Source: Mucilaginibacter sp. KACC 22063
Lineage (GTDB): Bacteria > Bacteroidota > Bacteroidia > Sphingobacteriales > Sphingobacteriaceae
Length of the DNA stretch: 64,000 bases
Reading direction: 5' to 3'
Assembly: GCF_028736115.1 (NCBI RefSeq)
Contig: NZ_CP117877.1
Span: forward strand, 4,660,187-4,724,186
The notes under the pieces were generated by a model that was not told the origin of the DNA, searched no databases, and was given only the letters and a program-made list of their open reading frames with translations. Below are positions 1 through 8,546 of the stretch, in pieces (the first letter of the stretch is position 1; each line of letters opens with the position of its first letter). Position numbers and translations under genes: made by a program.

Positions 1-1143
1 GTAGCGCAGAAGACACTTCCATGGAATATTCTACCGTCTGTTACCGTTTCATTTATAATAGCCGGAAAACCTATTAGCTACACCACTCCTGTAGAATATA
101 AGTATGCTGATCCGGCACGGGGGGAAATATACCAGCCTTTGATTATTGCCCCGGCTGTTACAGCGAATATCATCAACCAGGATTATATTTTTAGCACTAA
201 ACAACCGCAAACGGTTCAGTTAAAGTTAAAGGCGTTTACCAAAGCAAGCGGTACAGTTAGCTTAAAGCCAATATCCGGTTGGAATATCAGCCCAGCCAGT
301 ATCAGCTTTAGCGATAAAAATGAAGGTGATGAATGGGTTGCTAATTTTACCGTATCACCGGCTGATGCCACACCAGGAACCAATGCATTGCAGGCCATAG
401 TTACAACCAACGGGCAAACATTTGATAATGGACTGCTGCAATTATATTATGAGCATATCCCAACCATTACGTTGTTCCCGCAGGCTAAAGCCAAACTGGT
501 AAATCTCGACCTGAAAACGGCAGGCAAAAAAATCGGCTATATTATGGGTGCGGGCGACCTGGTACCCGAAGCCTTGCAGCAAGTAGGTTATGAAGTGCAC
601 CAGCTTACAGATGCTGAGATCATGAATGATGACCTGTCAAAATACGATGCCATTATTACAGGCGTACGTGCTTATAATGTTAACAACCGACTGGTTTACG
701 AACAGCCCAAATTAATGGACTATGTAAAGAATGGCGGCAACCTGGTTGTACAATATAATAACAATGCAGGAATATTGGTAGCACCCGGGCCATATCCGTT
801 TATGGTAGTTAACCAACGCGTTACCGATGAAAATGCCGCTGTTACTTTTGATGATCCGCAAAGTGCATTACTCAACTACCCGAATAAAATCACAGCTAAG
901 GATTTTGACGGCTGGATACAGGAGCGCGGACTATATTTTGTAACTAATACAGATGCAAAATACCAGGCACCGCTTAGCATGCATGACCCTAACGAAGCAC
1001 CTAACAAAGGATCATTAATTGCAGCTAATTATGGCAAAGGCAGGTTTGTATATACATCACTTGCGTTTTTCAGGGAACTGCCTGCAGGTGTACCCGGTGC
1101 CTACCGTTTATTTGTAAACCTGCTCAGCAATCCGAAAAAATAA
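1..1143 (+). CDS. PIG-L/LmbE family deacetylase, C-terminal part (5' end outside window)
   Basis: The reading frame is open from base 1, so the true start lies upstream; the first in-window start-like codon (TTG at 139) is not the real one. The visible ~380 residues match the C-terminal half of the ~800-residue Bacteroidetes PIG-L proteins: a beta-sandwich-like stretch (EYKYADPARGEIYQP, then TVSPADATPG) followed by a glutamine-amidotransferase-like domain (KKIGYIMGAGD, DAIITGVRAYN, NGGNLVVQYN). The zinc-binding LmbE deacetylase domain itself is not visible. The family removes N-acetyl groups from sugars; substrate unknown here. Family call is from recognised sequence style, not a search. Confidence 0.8.
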   Translation, partial: VAQKTLPWNILPSVTVSFIIAGKPISYTTPVEYKYADPARGEIYQPLIIAPAVTANIINQDYIFSTKQPQTVQLKLKAFTKASGTVSLKPISGWNISPASISFSDKNEGDEWVANFTVSPADATPGTNALQAIVTTNGQTFDNGLLQLYYEHIPTITLFPQAKAKLVNLDLKTAGKKIGYIMGAGDLVPEALQQVGYEVHQLTDAEIMNDDLSKYDAIITGVRAYNVNNRLVYEQPKLMDYVKNGGNLVVQYNNNAGILVAPGPYPFMVVNQRVTDENAAVTFDDPQSALLNYPNKITAKDFDGWIQERGLYFVTNTDAKYQAPLSMHDPNEAPNKGSLIAANYGKGRFVYTSLAFFRELPAGVPGAYRLFVNLLSNPKK

Positions 1144-1194
1144 AAACAATTGATCTTTTATAATTATTGTATTGCTACAGACAGTTTTAACCAT

Positions 1195-1202
1195 TACTTT
1201 TG
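1195..1202 (+). promoter_or_regulatory. Bacteroidetes -7 element for the small membrane protein
   Basis: TACTTTTG matches TAnnTTTG exactly. A TTG at 1172-1174 lies 20 nt upstream and can serve as the -33 element. The predicted transcript start (~1207) precedes the ATG at 1225, supporting that start over earlier in-frame codons. Confidence 0.6.
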
Positions 1203-1224
1203 CCACCGAACTATATATAAAGTT

Positions 1225-1419
1225 ATGTCACATCATCAACACCACAACGAAGACGCTAAAAGCTACGATCAATACTATTACTTAGTTGGCTTGTTAGCAG
1301 GCCTGTTTACAGGTGCAATTATCGAAAAAGGTATCGTATGGATTATTGCAGGCGGCATTGTTGGTTTACTTACTGCCGGCCTTTATATTAAAACTGCAGT
1401 ACGTAACAGGTATCAGTAA
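1225..1419 (+). CDS. Small two-helix membrane protein, unknown function
   Basis: 64 residues. A His-rich polar N-terminus (MSHHQHHNED) is followed by two hydrophobic segments of about 17-20 residues with glycine motifs (LVGLLAGLFTGAIIEKG and IVWIIAGGIVGLLTAGLY) and a short basic tail (VRNRYQ). The open frame extends further upstream, but a perfect -7 box at 1195-1202 would start transcription after any earlier codon, so ATG 1225 is chosen. Monocistronic, with a terminator at 1464-1494. I recognise no family; glycine-zipper-like helices suggest an oligomeric inner-membrane peptide (inference). Confidence 0.65.
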   Translation: MSHHQHHNEDAKSYDQYYYLVGLLAGLFTGAIIEKGIVWIIAGGIVGLLTAGLYIKTAVRNRYQ

Positions 1420-1463
1420 TTACACTTGATCAGTAATTGCCTTTGGCAATTAAAGCTATAATA

Positions 1464-1494
1464 AAAAAGGTATGCCAATGGCATACCTTTTTTA
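1464..1494. terminator. Bidirectional intrinsic terminator
   Basis: Twelve-base arms AAAAGGTATGCC and GGCATACCTTTT around an AAT loop give A-tract and T-tract on both sides. It serves the small membrane gene on plus and the DUF2911 gene on minus, which converge here. Confidence 0.8.
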
Positions 1495-1516
1495 TTTGTA
1501 TAAACTTTTTACGATT

Positions 1517-2362
1517 TTATTTAGCCTGTGATATCACAGCTTCGTTAAGGCGTACATACTCGTCGCTTTTATCGGCTTTAGCCAAAGCAACACCTTCTTT
1601 AGCTGTAGCAATGGCATCGGCCTTATCTCCCATTTTTAACAAGATACGTGCTTTCCACAATTTGTAGTAATATAAGGTAGGACTTTGCTTTTCAAGGATA
1701 TTCATCCACTCTAAAGCTTTGTTAAGGTCCTTGCCATTCTCGTAGTAGTATACCGCAGCAGCAAAGTAAGGTTTCTTTTCGCCTTTCATGGCTTCATCAA
1801 TATTTGCCATTATACGGCTGTCAACCTCGGTAGTTAAATGAACAGTAAGGGCAGTATGCTCCCACATCAGTTGCAGGTCGCAGCTGGTTGGCTTTACATT
1901 GGCAAACTGCATGGTGAAGGTTTCAACCAGCGGCTTTATCGTGCTGCTTTTAACCTTAAAACGCACCACATCGTCGGCTTGCTTGTACTCATAAGCGCCC
2001 CATTGTTTCGCTGTTTTGTTAATGATAATAGTCCATTCATTTTTACCGGGAATGCTAAATAAGCCATATTCCCCAGCAGGAATCTTGTTACCCTCGATAG
2101 TCACATCATCACTGAACTTTATCACGGTTGCCTGGTTGGCGCCTGTACGCCATACTTCGCCGTAAGGCTGTAAAGTACCTTCGCCAAAAATTTTGCGCCC
2201 TTTAACATTAGGCCTCGAATAAGTTAAAGTGATGGTACCTAATCCGAACTCTTGCGTAATGGTTTGCGACGAGCTGGCATTAGGCATTTTTAATTGTGCA
2301 AACGTATCTGCCGAAAAACATAACGTTGCAAGCAGCGCAAGCTGCATCAATATCCTTTTCAT
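1517..2362 (-). CDS. DUF2911 domain secreted protein with helical C-terminus
   Basis: 281 residues. Signal peptide at the N-terminus (MKRILMQLALLATLCFSADTF, cleavage near AQ). Residues ~25-175 are the DUF2911 domain: SSSQTITQEFG, TLTYSRPNVKGR, PYGEVWRTGANQAT, PAGEYGLFSIPG. The last ~90 residues look like TPR-type helices (KALEWMNILEKQSP...). The family is common and uncharacterised in Bacteroidetes; probably periplasmic. Its 3' neighbour on the same strand is separated by a terminator and heptamer hairpin, so it is probably transcribed alone. Confidence 0.85.
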   Translation of the reverse strand: MKRILMQLALLATLCFSADTFAQLKMPNASSSQTITQEFGLGTITLTYSRPNVKGRKIFGEGTLQPYGEVWRTGANQATVIKFSDDVTIEGNKIPAGEYGLFSIPGKNEWTIIINKTAKQWGAYEYKQADDVVRFKVKSSTIKPLVETFTMQFANVKPTSCDLQLMWEHTALTVHLTTEVDSRIMANIDEAMKGEKKPYFAAAVYYYENGKDLNKALEWMNILEKQSPTLYYYKLWKARILLKMGDKADAIATAKEGVALAKADKSDEYVRLNEAVISQAK

Positions 2363-2396
2363 AAAGTTTTAAGTTTAAGCGAAGATAACAGGAACA

Positions 2397-2492
2397 GAAG
2401 CAGGAAACAAGAACCAAGAGACAAGACTGTACCCCAACAAAAAAGCCAGCTTAAAGCTGGCCTCTTGTTTCTCGATTCTTGTTTCTTGTCTC
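2397..2492. repeat. Heptamer inverted-repeat element E1 (unit GAAACAA) with inner terminator
   Basis: The left arm (2397-2424) consists of consecutive 7-mers starting with G, e.g. GAAACAA at 2404 and GAACCAA at 2411. The right arm (2465-2492), read on the minus strand, is again exact 7-mers: GAGACAA, GAAACAA and relatives. Arms pair about 20 of 23 positions. Inside lies GCCAGC-TTAAA-GCTGGC (2445-2461), a compact terminator-like hairpin. It fills most of the gap between two minus-strand genes and ends 3 bp from the stop of the barrel gene. Confidence 0.75.
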
Positions 2493-2495
2493 TAT

Positions 2496-3083
2496 TTACA
2501 GAACTTTAAAACCAACGGTTAAAGCCCATAAGTTCTGGCGTTGGCCATAGTCTTTATTGATTTTAGTCAGGCCGCCTTCGTAACGCCCGTCAATGGTAAT
2601 ACTACCGATATCTACGCCAGCACCTGCCTGGAAACCAAGCGTGCTTGTGGTATAGTTACCAAAATCCTGGTAAGCGTTCTGAACGTTTTGCGAGAAACTA
2701 CGGTCCTTATCCAGGATGGCGGTATAGATCGGCCCTGCCATAATCCGTACGTTAAGATTTTTTGTACCGAAGCGCTGACCGATAAGCAATGGCACGTTTA
2801 AGTTGGTAAAACGCACGTGGCCCTCTTCGTTAATGGTATTATTACTGTTCTGAAACTCGAATTTACCACCCGAGCTGCTTAGGTAAAGCTCTGGCTGGAA
2901 AAATAATCCACTACCCGCACGCATGAAGATACCTGCCTGGTAACCTGCCTGAGATGATTCTTTAAAGTTATCGGTGTTGATCTTAGAAAAGTTAACCCCG
3001 CCTTTAACGCCCAATATAAACTGCGCCTTGGCCGTTATACTTAGTGCAACAAGTACTGCTATACTTAAAAATAGCTTTTTCAT
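2496..3083 (-). CDS. Outer-membrane beta-barrel protein (porin/PorT-like, OMP_b-brl_2)
   Basis: 195 residues. Signal peptide MKKLFLSIAVLVALSITAKA, mature start near QFILGVKGGVNFSKI, the usual first strand of Bacteroidetes 8-strand barrels. Alternating hydrophobic strands follow (GIFMRAGSGLFFQPELYLS, VPLLIGQRFG, VRIMAGPIYT), ending on a barrel-type strand (LWALTVGFKVL). Predicted outer membrane. Function unknown; similar small barrels are often annotated PorT. Divergent from the CsbD-like gene at 3206. Confidence 0.8.
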   Translation of the reverse strand: MKKLFLSIAVLVALSITAKAQFILGVKGGVNFSKINTDNFKESSQAGYQAGIFMRAGSGLFFQPELYLSSSGGKFEFQNSNNTINEEGHVRFTNLNVPLLIGQRFGTKNLNVRIMAGPIYTAILDKDRSFSQNVQNAYQDFGNYTTSTLGFQAGAGVDIGSITIDGRYEGGLTKINKDYGQRQNLWALTVGFKVL

Positions 3084-3176
3084 AGTTTTTCGTGTTAGTG
3101 TTAGATCTGTTTGATGTAATTTAACTGTAACAGTTTAATCGTATCTATAGCATAACGTTGCAAATTGCTATTTTTA

Positions 3177-3184
3177 TATTTTTG
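3177..3184 (+). promoter_or_regulatory. Bacteroidetes -7 element for the CsbD-like gene
   Basis: TATTTTTG matches TAnnTTTG. TTG at 3158-3160 is 16 nt upstream as a possible -33. The predicted start of transcription (~3190) is just before ATG 3206. Confidence 0.6.
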
Positions 3185-3205
3185 CATAGCAATACAAATA
3201 TTATT

Positions 3206-3421
3206 ATGGCGGCTATAACTATAAGCGACAAAGACTGGAACCGTGTTAAAATTAAATTGAAGCGCAAATATAATCATCTTACCGATGATGAGCTGCAATA
3301 CAGCCAGGGGCAGGAGGATCAATTGATCAGCCGCCTTGCACAACTGGTAAACCGCAAAGAAGATTATGTAATATTCACGCTTAAGAAAGCGTTAGTAAAT
3401 ATCGATAACAACCGCCTGTAA
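3206..3421 (+). CDS. CsbD-like small stress protein
   Basis: 71 residues from ATG 3206. The pattern WNRVKIKLKRKYNHLTDDEL followed by GQEDQLISRLAQ matches the CsbD signature (WNxxKGKxKxKxxxLTDDDL, GKEDELIGRLQ), though the usual KGK is KIK. CsbD proteins are small, helical, general-stress induced and of unclear biochemistry. Start chosen because the -7 box at 3177-3184 makes upstream in-frame codons untranscribed. It lies 39 bp before the S41 protease and may be co-transcribed. Confidence 0.65.
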   Translation: MAAITISDKDWNRVKIKLKRKYNHLTDDELQYSQGQEDQLISRLAQLVNRKEDYVIFTLKKALVNIDNNRL

Positions 3422-3460
3422 ATAAGCGGCTAACCGCCGCAAACAAACTTAAATAAGGCC

Positions 3461-5188
3461 ATGAGAAAAAGTGTTTACCGCAAACTGGGGCTTACCGCTG
3501 TTGCAGTTGGCGTTGCTGTAACTTTATACAGTTTTAATGACGACCTGTTCCAGATATCAAAAAACCTTGATGTTTTTGCGTCGGTTTATAAAGAGGTAAA
3601 CCTTAATTATGTGGATGACATTAACCCATCTAAAATGGTGAAAACCGGGGTTGATGCCATGTTGGATAACCTTGACCCTTATACCGAGTTTGTACCCGAG
3701 TCGGAGATCGAAGATTTTAAATTAAAATATGTGAGCACACAATATGGCGGTATTGGTGCTACCGTATTTGTCAGGGATAAAAGGATATTTATATCCGATG
3801 TGTTTTCCGGTTTCCCTGCCCAAAAGGCAGACATCCGCGCAGGTGATCAGATACTAAAAATTAACGACGTTGAGGTCACCGGCAAAACCAACGAACAGGT
3901 AAGCCTGCTGCTTAAAGGCAGCAAAGGCGCAGGCGTTAAGTTATTGCTTAAGCGAGGCGATAATGCAGCGATTGAAAAAAGCCTGATCCGCGACGAGATC
4001 AAACAACCAAACGTAAGTTATTACGGCATGGTTAGCGGCAACATGGGCTACATTAAGTTGGACAAGTTTTTAGAAAACTCTGCCGAAGAAGTAACCAATG
4101 CCTTATTAGCCTTAAAGAAGAATAACCCGCAAGGGATTATTCTCGACCTACGTTCCAATGGCGGAGGTATATTACAGGACGCTGTTAAAATCGTTAACCT
4201 GTTTGTAGCTAAAGATGTAGAGGTCGTATCGCAAAAAGGGAAGATCAAAGAGAAAAACTTTACTTACCGTACCATGAGCACCCCTGTTGAACCTAACCTT
4301 CCATTGGTGGTGCTGGTTAACGGGCGTTCGGCATCGGCGTCAGAAATTGTTGCAGGATCGTTGCAGGACCTTGACCGGGCAGTTATAATAGGTCAGCGCA
4401 GCTATGGTAAGGGCCTGGTGCAGCAAACCTTTACCCTGCCTTACAATAGCCTGGTGAAAATCACCATTGCTAAATACTACATTCCATCAGGCCGTTGTAT
4501 ACAGGCATTAGATTACGCTCACCGTAAAGATGATGGCAGCGTTAATAAAATGGCTGATTCTTCATTACACGAGTTTAAAACCAAAGCAGGCCGATCGGTG
4601 TATGATGGCAGCGGTGTGTACCCTGATATCACGATCAAACAAGAACGATTTGCCAACATCACCCAGACACTGGTAGGTAAGCTGTTAATATTTGATTATG
4701 CTAATCAATACCGTAGCACTCATAATTCTATCCCCAATGCATTGTCGTTCCATTTAAGTGATGACGACTATAATGACTTTGTGAAGTATCTTAACGGCAA
4801 AGATTACTCTTACAGCACCAACAGCGAGCGGTTGCTGAATACGCTTAAAACTGAGGCTACCAAAGAAAAGCAGTTCAACGAAATACAATCTGAATACGAC
4901 ATATTGAAAAGCAAGCTGATGGCCAGCAAAAAGAACGACCTGCAACAACATAAAGACGAGATACGCCAGGTACTCGAAAATGAAATTGTGGCTCGTTATT
5001 ACTTTGAAAAAGGCCGTTATGAGGTTAACTTTAAATACGACCGTGATTTGGCACAGGCAGTTAAAACCATGCAGGATAAAAACCAGCTTGCAGCTGTGTT
5101 AAAAGGCGAAGGCCAGTACAAAGTGATAGGCAAACCCGTTTTAGCATCGGCAGTTACCAAAAAGGATGATACAGGTGCGGAGCAATAA
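3461..5188 (+). CDS. S41 family C-terminal processing peptidase (CtpA/Prc-like)
   Basis: 575 residues. An N-terminal hydrophobic segment (LGLTAVAVGVAVTLYSF) is a membrane anchor or signal. A PDZ domain at ~90-165 (YGGIGATVF, FPAQKADIRAGDQILKIN) precedes the S41 core. The Ser-Lys dyad is visible: S292 in NGRSASASEIVAG and K317 in SYGKGLVQQ, with Q321 four residues later as in Prc. A C-terminal charged helical region (~440-560) follows. It is a periplasmic protease cleaving proteins near their C-termini. A paralogue is at 31551-33131. Upstream gene CsbD-like may share its transcript. Confidence 0.9.
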   Translation: MRKSVYRKLGLTAVAVGVAVTLYSFNDDLFQISKNLDVFASVYKEVNLNYVDDINPSKMVKTGVDAMLDNLDPYTEFVPESEIEDFKLKYVSTQYGGIGATVFVRDKRIFISDVFSGFPAQKADIRAGDQILKINDVEVTGKTNEQVSLLLKGSKGAGVKLLLKRGDNAAIEKSLIRDEIKQPNVSYYGMVSGNMGYIKLDKFLENSAEEVTNALLALKKNNPQGIILDLRSNGGGILQDAVKIVNLFVAKDVEVVSQKGKIKEKNFTYRTMSTPVEPNLPLVVLVNGRSASASEIVAGSLQDLDRAVIIGQRSYGKGLVQQTFTLPYNSLVKITIAKYYIPSGRCIQALDYAHRKDDGSVNKMADSSLHEFKTKAGRSVYDGSGVYPDITIKQERFANITQTLVGKLLIFDYANQYRSTHNSIPNALSFHLSDDDYNDFVKYLNGKDYSYSTNSERLLNTLKTEATKEKQFNEIQSEYDILKSKLMASKKNDLQQHKDEIRQVLENEIVARYYFEKGRYEVNFKYDRDLAQAVKTMQDKNQLAAVLKGEGQYKVIGKPVLASAVTKKDDTGAEQ

Positions 5189-5668
5189 TCTGGATTGTCT
5201 TTTAGCTAAGCAAGACTGCTATTAGCCCTTTTCATAGCAAAGCGCGAAGCTTATTAATGTTTGTGGATGTACTTCTTTTTTGACCGCTAAAAAAGAAGTA
5301 CCAAGAAAAAGTCTCGTCGCTGGCACCGCAGCCTTTGAATGGTTTTGCTTTAGAACTTACAGAGTTTCCGTCTGCGCTGATGCGACATTAATACCGTTAC
5401 GTTCTGTTCATCTGTTTAAAAACTAATATAGTTTAGCGAGGGGCATAACGAAAAACGCGGGCCAAGCATTGGCGTGAATGTCATTTTAGCTTTTGGCGCG
5501 CAGCGTTACTTAAAAGCGTAAAAATGGCAGAGCGGGGAGAAGCTTTTTTTCGTCTTGATTTTTGGTCGCTTTTTATCAAGAAAAAGTAACTAAGTCTAAC
5601 CCGTAAAATTTTATAAAACAAAACGCCCCTTGCAATAACAAGAGGCGTTTCTATATAGCTTTAAATGC
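5189..5668. repeat. Non-coding gap with degenerate MITE-like element M1
   Basis: No protein-coding frame is convincing here. A perfect 13-bp hairpin GTACTTCTTTTTT/AAAAAAGAAGTAC around loop GACCGCT sits at 5269-5301. Near the other end CTTGAT (5554-5559) and ATCAAG (5575-5580) form a second hairpin followed by AAAAAGTAAC. The ~300 bp between them lack further clear structure. The first hairpin's core (TTTGACCGCTAAA-like) recurs at 35638-35668 (TTTGACGGCCAAA), so this looks like a dispersed non-autonomous element or its remnant (inference). Confidence 0.5.
5621..5650 (-). terminator. Intrinsic terminator of the small Cys/Lys-rich gene
   Basis: AAACGCCCCTTG and CAAGAGGCGTTT pair over 11 of 12 positions with a CAATAA loop. 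It lies 19 bp past the stop codon of the minus-strand gene at 5669. Confidence 0.75.
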
Positions 5669-5866
5669 TTATGCAGCTTTTTTAGCTTTATCGCACATTT
5701 CTTTACATTTTGCTTTTTCAGCGGCAGAAGCCTTGGTCATTTTTTTGCAGCAAGATTTACCTGGAGCACATTTCATGCCTTTGTCTTTATCAGTTTTGTC
5801 GGCAGCAAATACGTTTACAGAAGCAACGGTGAAAGCAAGTACTAATGCTAAGCTTAATTTTTTCAT
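5669..5866 (-). CDS. Small secreted Cys/Lys-rich protein, unknown
   Basis: 65 residues. Signal peptide MKKLSLALVLAFTVASVNVFA with a clean A-A cleavage site, leaving a mature peptide of ~43 residues with five cysteines (MKCAPGKSCC, then KCKEMCDKAKKAA) and about one third lysine. The CxxxxxCC and CxxxC spacing suggests metal binding or disulphides in the periplasm. I know no family name. It has its own terminator at 5621-5650 and is separated by 32 bp from psd, so it may be the last gene or a separate unit. Confidence 0.7.
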   Translation of the reverse strand: MKKLSLALVLAFTVASVNVFAADKTDKDKGMKCAPGKSCCKKMTKASAAEKAKCKEMCDKAKKAA

Positions 5867-5898
5867 TTCTTTGGTTATAAAAGGTTAATCAATTTAGT

Positions 5899-6561
5899 TT
5901 AAGCGGGTAATTCGGCAAGTACGGTACGGCCGCCCTTAACTACCTCGCCCAGAGCAACATTTATCTTTGAACCTAAAGGTAAAAAAATATCTACTCTCGA
6001 TCCAAATTTAATAAAGCCAAATTGGCCGCCCTGTTCCACTACATCACCTTCTTTAACATACCATACAATACGACGTGCCATTGCACCTGCAATCTGACGG
6101 AAAAGCACCGGTGTACCCGCTGTGTTTTCTATCATAATAGTGGTACGTTCGTTTTCGGTTGATGATTTGGGATGCCATGCTACCAGATATTTACCGGGAT
6201 GATATTTGAAATATTTAACCACTCCGCTTATCGGGTTACGGTTTACATGCACATTAATAGGCGACATAAATACCGATATCTGGATGCGTTTATCTTTTAA
6301 TACTTCGCTTTCTTCTGTTTCTTCAATAACCACTATTTTACCATCAGCCGGGCATAGCACAGTAGCTTCGTCTGTACTGATTGCAAAGCTTGGGCTGCGG
6401 AAAAACTGCAAAATAATCAGAAACAGCAATGCCGATAAGATGTAAACTACCCATTTTAATGCATGGGCCTGTGGCAAATAAAACTGAATAACTGCGTTAA
6501 GCACAAAAATAAACAGGATGCAAAGCGCAATAGAGGTATATCCTTCCTTATGAATGGTCAT
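5899..6561 (-). CDS. psd: Phosphatidylserine decarboxylase family protein (proenzyme)
   Basis: 220 residues, the short PsdC-like form. Two N-terminal membrane segments (~10-30 and ~35-54) are followed by the catalytic domain: CPADGKIVVIEE, ISVFMSPINVHVNR, and the self-cleavage site KFGSRVDIFLP with S188, which would become the pyruvoyl cofactor. It converts phosphatidylserine to phosphatidylethanolamine at the inner membrane. It is the last gene of the CPBP-DUF2007-cdsA-psd run, 26 bp after cdsA, so CDP-diacylglycerol supply and PE formation are encoded together. Confidence 0.9.
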   Translation of the reverse strand: MTIHKEGYTSIALCILFIFVLNAVIQFYLPQAHALKWVVYILSALLFLIILQFFRSPSFAISTDEATVLCPADGKIVVIEETEESEVLKDKRIQISVFMSPINVHVNRNPISGVVKYFKYHPGKYLVAWHPKSSTENERTTIMIENTAGTPVLFRQIAGAMARRIVWYVKEGDVVEQGGQFGFIKFGSRVDIFLPLGSKINVALGEVVKGGRTVLAELPA

Positions 6562-6587
6562 TATAATAATGAATTTTTACAAAGCTA

Positions 6588-7400
6588 CTAATTTGTAACG
6601 AAGTACAGATAAGTATAAACAATAGGGGCTGCAAGCAGCAGTCCGTCAAAACGATCAAGCAAACCACCGTGACCAGGCAAAATGCCGCCGCTGTCTTTTA
6701 TGTTAAGGCTGCGTTTAAACATAGATTCAATCAGGTCGCCCAAGGTGCCCACGCAACCGATAATAATAGCTACAGATATCCATTGCTTCCATTGCAGCTC
6801 AGGATAGTAAATACTAAGTATGTATCCAACCAGAGCGGCAATCAGCACACCTCCAAAAAACCCTTCCCAGGTTTTCTTGGGTGAATGGCGTTCAAATAAT
6901 TTAGTGCGGCCAAAAAACCTGCCGCTTAAATAGGCGCCGGTATCATTAGCCCAAAGCATTAACAAAAAGCCAAGTGGAAAATGAAAATTAAAAGCACCAT
7001 TTACAAAGCCTAAAGCATGATAAAAGCAAAAAGGCACAATGACGAAGATGATCCCTAAAAAGGTAAAACCTATGTTAGTGAAGGGTGCGGTAGTATGCCT
7101 GTAAAGCTCGGCTATTAAAATGGTACTCAGCGATAAAACAATCAGCAAAAGCAGTTTATGGCTAAGTGTGTTATCTTTAAAATAAAATGTAGCCGCTGCT
7201 GCCGCAAAAACAAGGATACCGTTAACAAGGCCTACCCCTACATTAGGCTTTATGCCGCCCTGTCCAGCCAGTTTGTAAAACTCTTGCAGGCAAAGAACCG
7301 AAAGTAATAGAAAGAAGATGCTGAATACATACCGCCCGGCCAATACAGAGCCAAGCATTACGATAACAAAAAAGAAGCCCGTAATGGCGCGTGTTTTCAT
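6588..7400 (-). CDS. cdsA: Phosphatidate cytidylyltransferase
   Basis: 270 residues with about eight membrane segments. The C-terminal CDP-alcohol signature is intact: KKTWEGFFGG, GTLGDLIESMFKRS, and KDSGGILPGHGGLLDRFD. It makes CDP-diacylglycerol from phosphatidic acid and CTP, the branch point of phospholipid synthesis. It overlaps the DUF2007 gene by 4 bp (ATGA type), indicating translational coupling, and precedes psd. Confidence 0.95.
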   Translation of the reverse strand: MKTRAITGFFFVIVMLGSVLAGRYVFSIFFLLLSVLCLQEFYKLAGQGGIKPNVGVGLVNGILVFAAAAATFYFKDNTLSHKLLLLIVLSLSTILIAELYRHTTAPFTNIGFTFLGIIFVIVPFCFYHALGFVNGAFNFHFPLGFLLMLWANDTGAYLSGRFFGRTKLFERHSPKKTWEGFFGGVLIAALVGYILSIYYPELQWKQWISVAIIIGCVGTLGDLIESMFKRSLNIKDSGGILPGHGGLLDRFDGLLLAAPIVYTYLYFVTN

Positions 7401-7609
7401 ATGTTAATCTGGTTCAGGATCATGATTTCGACAGCCGCGCTAAAATCTTCCTGGTGAATATAGACCTCTATATTACCGAAATTGCGGTGTGATGAATCCT
7501 GCTTGTTAAGCACAACGGCGTCGATATGGTTTTCAATAAGCATCTGCTTAACCATTTCAGATTGAAAAAAATTAGTGGAAGTGAAAATTTTAACCCAGTT
7601 CTTTTCCAT
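7397..7609 (-). CDS. DUF2007 (putative signal-transducing) protein
   Basis: 70 residues, a single ferredoxin-like DUF2007 domain: WVKIFTSTNFFQSEMVKQML, IDAVVLNKQDSS, GNIEVYIHQEDFSAAVEIM. The family is described as P-II-like on fold grounds, with no proven function. Its start overlaps the CPBP protease stop by one base and its stop overlaps the cdsA start, so it is translated in a coupled series. Confidence 0.85.
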   Translation of the reverse strand: MEKNWVKIFTSTNFFQSEMVKQMLIENHIDAVVLNKQDSSHRNFGNIEVYIHQEDFSAAVEIMILNQINI

Positions 7610-8529
7610 CAGTCTTGTCTTTGCACCCTTTGTGAAAGTAATTTATAACTATACAGCAAAATTAAAGTAATTATAATGCTAAATACATATCCGCTGTAAT
7701 TAAATACATGCTGATCATCAGGGTTAACTTTTATTGCTTTATGCTGATATAAGTAGGTAACAACTACGGCTGTTCCGTTATTTAAAAAATGCGCCCAAAC
7801 AGATGTCCAGATACTGCCGCTCCAGTAAACAAAATAGCCAAAGAAAACGCCCAGCATTAACCGCGGCAAAAAGCCAAAAAACTCCATGTGAAAAGCACTG
7901 AACAAGGCCGCAGTGATCCAAATAGCAGCATGCGGATTACGTGTCCACCGATAAAATATGGTTTGCAAAGCGCCGCGAAACATCAACTCTTCAACTACAG
8001 CCGTTAAGGCCGCAACCAGCAATATGGCCTTAAACAAATCAAAGAGATTATTCATTTTCAGCAATGCTGCTGTAGCCTTTTCGGCAGACTTTTCAGAATC
8101 GCGCATCCATTGCTCAATACCTTTTAATGATGGTGGCAGCGATAAGTGCTGGTTAATATTGCTCAGTACCTCAACAATTGGCATGGACAGCAGCATGGTA
8201 AAAAATATGATCAACAGCAACAACCACGGGAAATTGGTATTTATCTTCAGATAATCGTCAGGCTCTTTCATCACCACCCAGCCAAAAAATATCGGAATAA
8301 TCCCGATGGGTATTGTTGTGCTTACAATCTGTAAGATCCATAAGGCTTGTACGGCTTCAGGCGTGGTGATATTCATCTCGAATATTTTAGTCAGCGTCGA
8401 AATACCATAAACGCCCCATATAATACCCGCCCCAACTAACGATCCTACAAATATTGCAATACAGGTTACCACCAAAAAAAGCAGGAACTGTATAGCTGGA
8501 TGAAACTGACCGTAAGCCTTTTGTGTCAT
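7609..8529 (-). CDS. CPBP family intramembrane metalloprotease
   Basis: 306 residues from ATG 8529 (MTQKAYGQFHPAIQF); the frame runs further upstream but the earlier part overlaps dusB's promoter and start. About eight membrane segments. CPBP motifs are present: motif 1 VVEELMFRGAL (EExxxR), motif 2 FSAFHMEFFGFLP, motif 3 WTSVWAHFLNNGTAV. The family (Abi/CAAX protease-like) includes prenyl-CAAX endopeptidases and bacteriocin-immunity proteins; substrate unknown. First gene of the phospholipid operon, divergent from dusB. Confidence 0.9.
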   Translation of the reverse strand: MTQKAYGQFHPAIQFLLFLVVTCIAIFVGSLVGAGIIWGVYGISTLTKIFEMNITTPEAVQALWILQIVSTTIPIGIIPIFFGWVVMKEPDDYLKINTNFPWLLLLIIFFTMLLSMPIVEVLSNINQHLSLPPSLKGIEQWMRDSEKSAEKATAALLKMNNLFDLFKAILLVAALTAVVEELMFRGALQTIFYRWTRNPHAAIWITAALFSAFHMEFFGFLPRLMLGVFFGYFVYWSGSIWTSVWAHFLNNGTAVVVTYLYQHKAIKVNPDDQHVFNYSGYVFSIIITLILLYSYKLLSQRVQRQD

Positions 8530-8546
8530 GTAAGTTAATTTATTTG

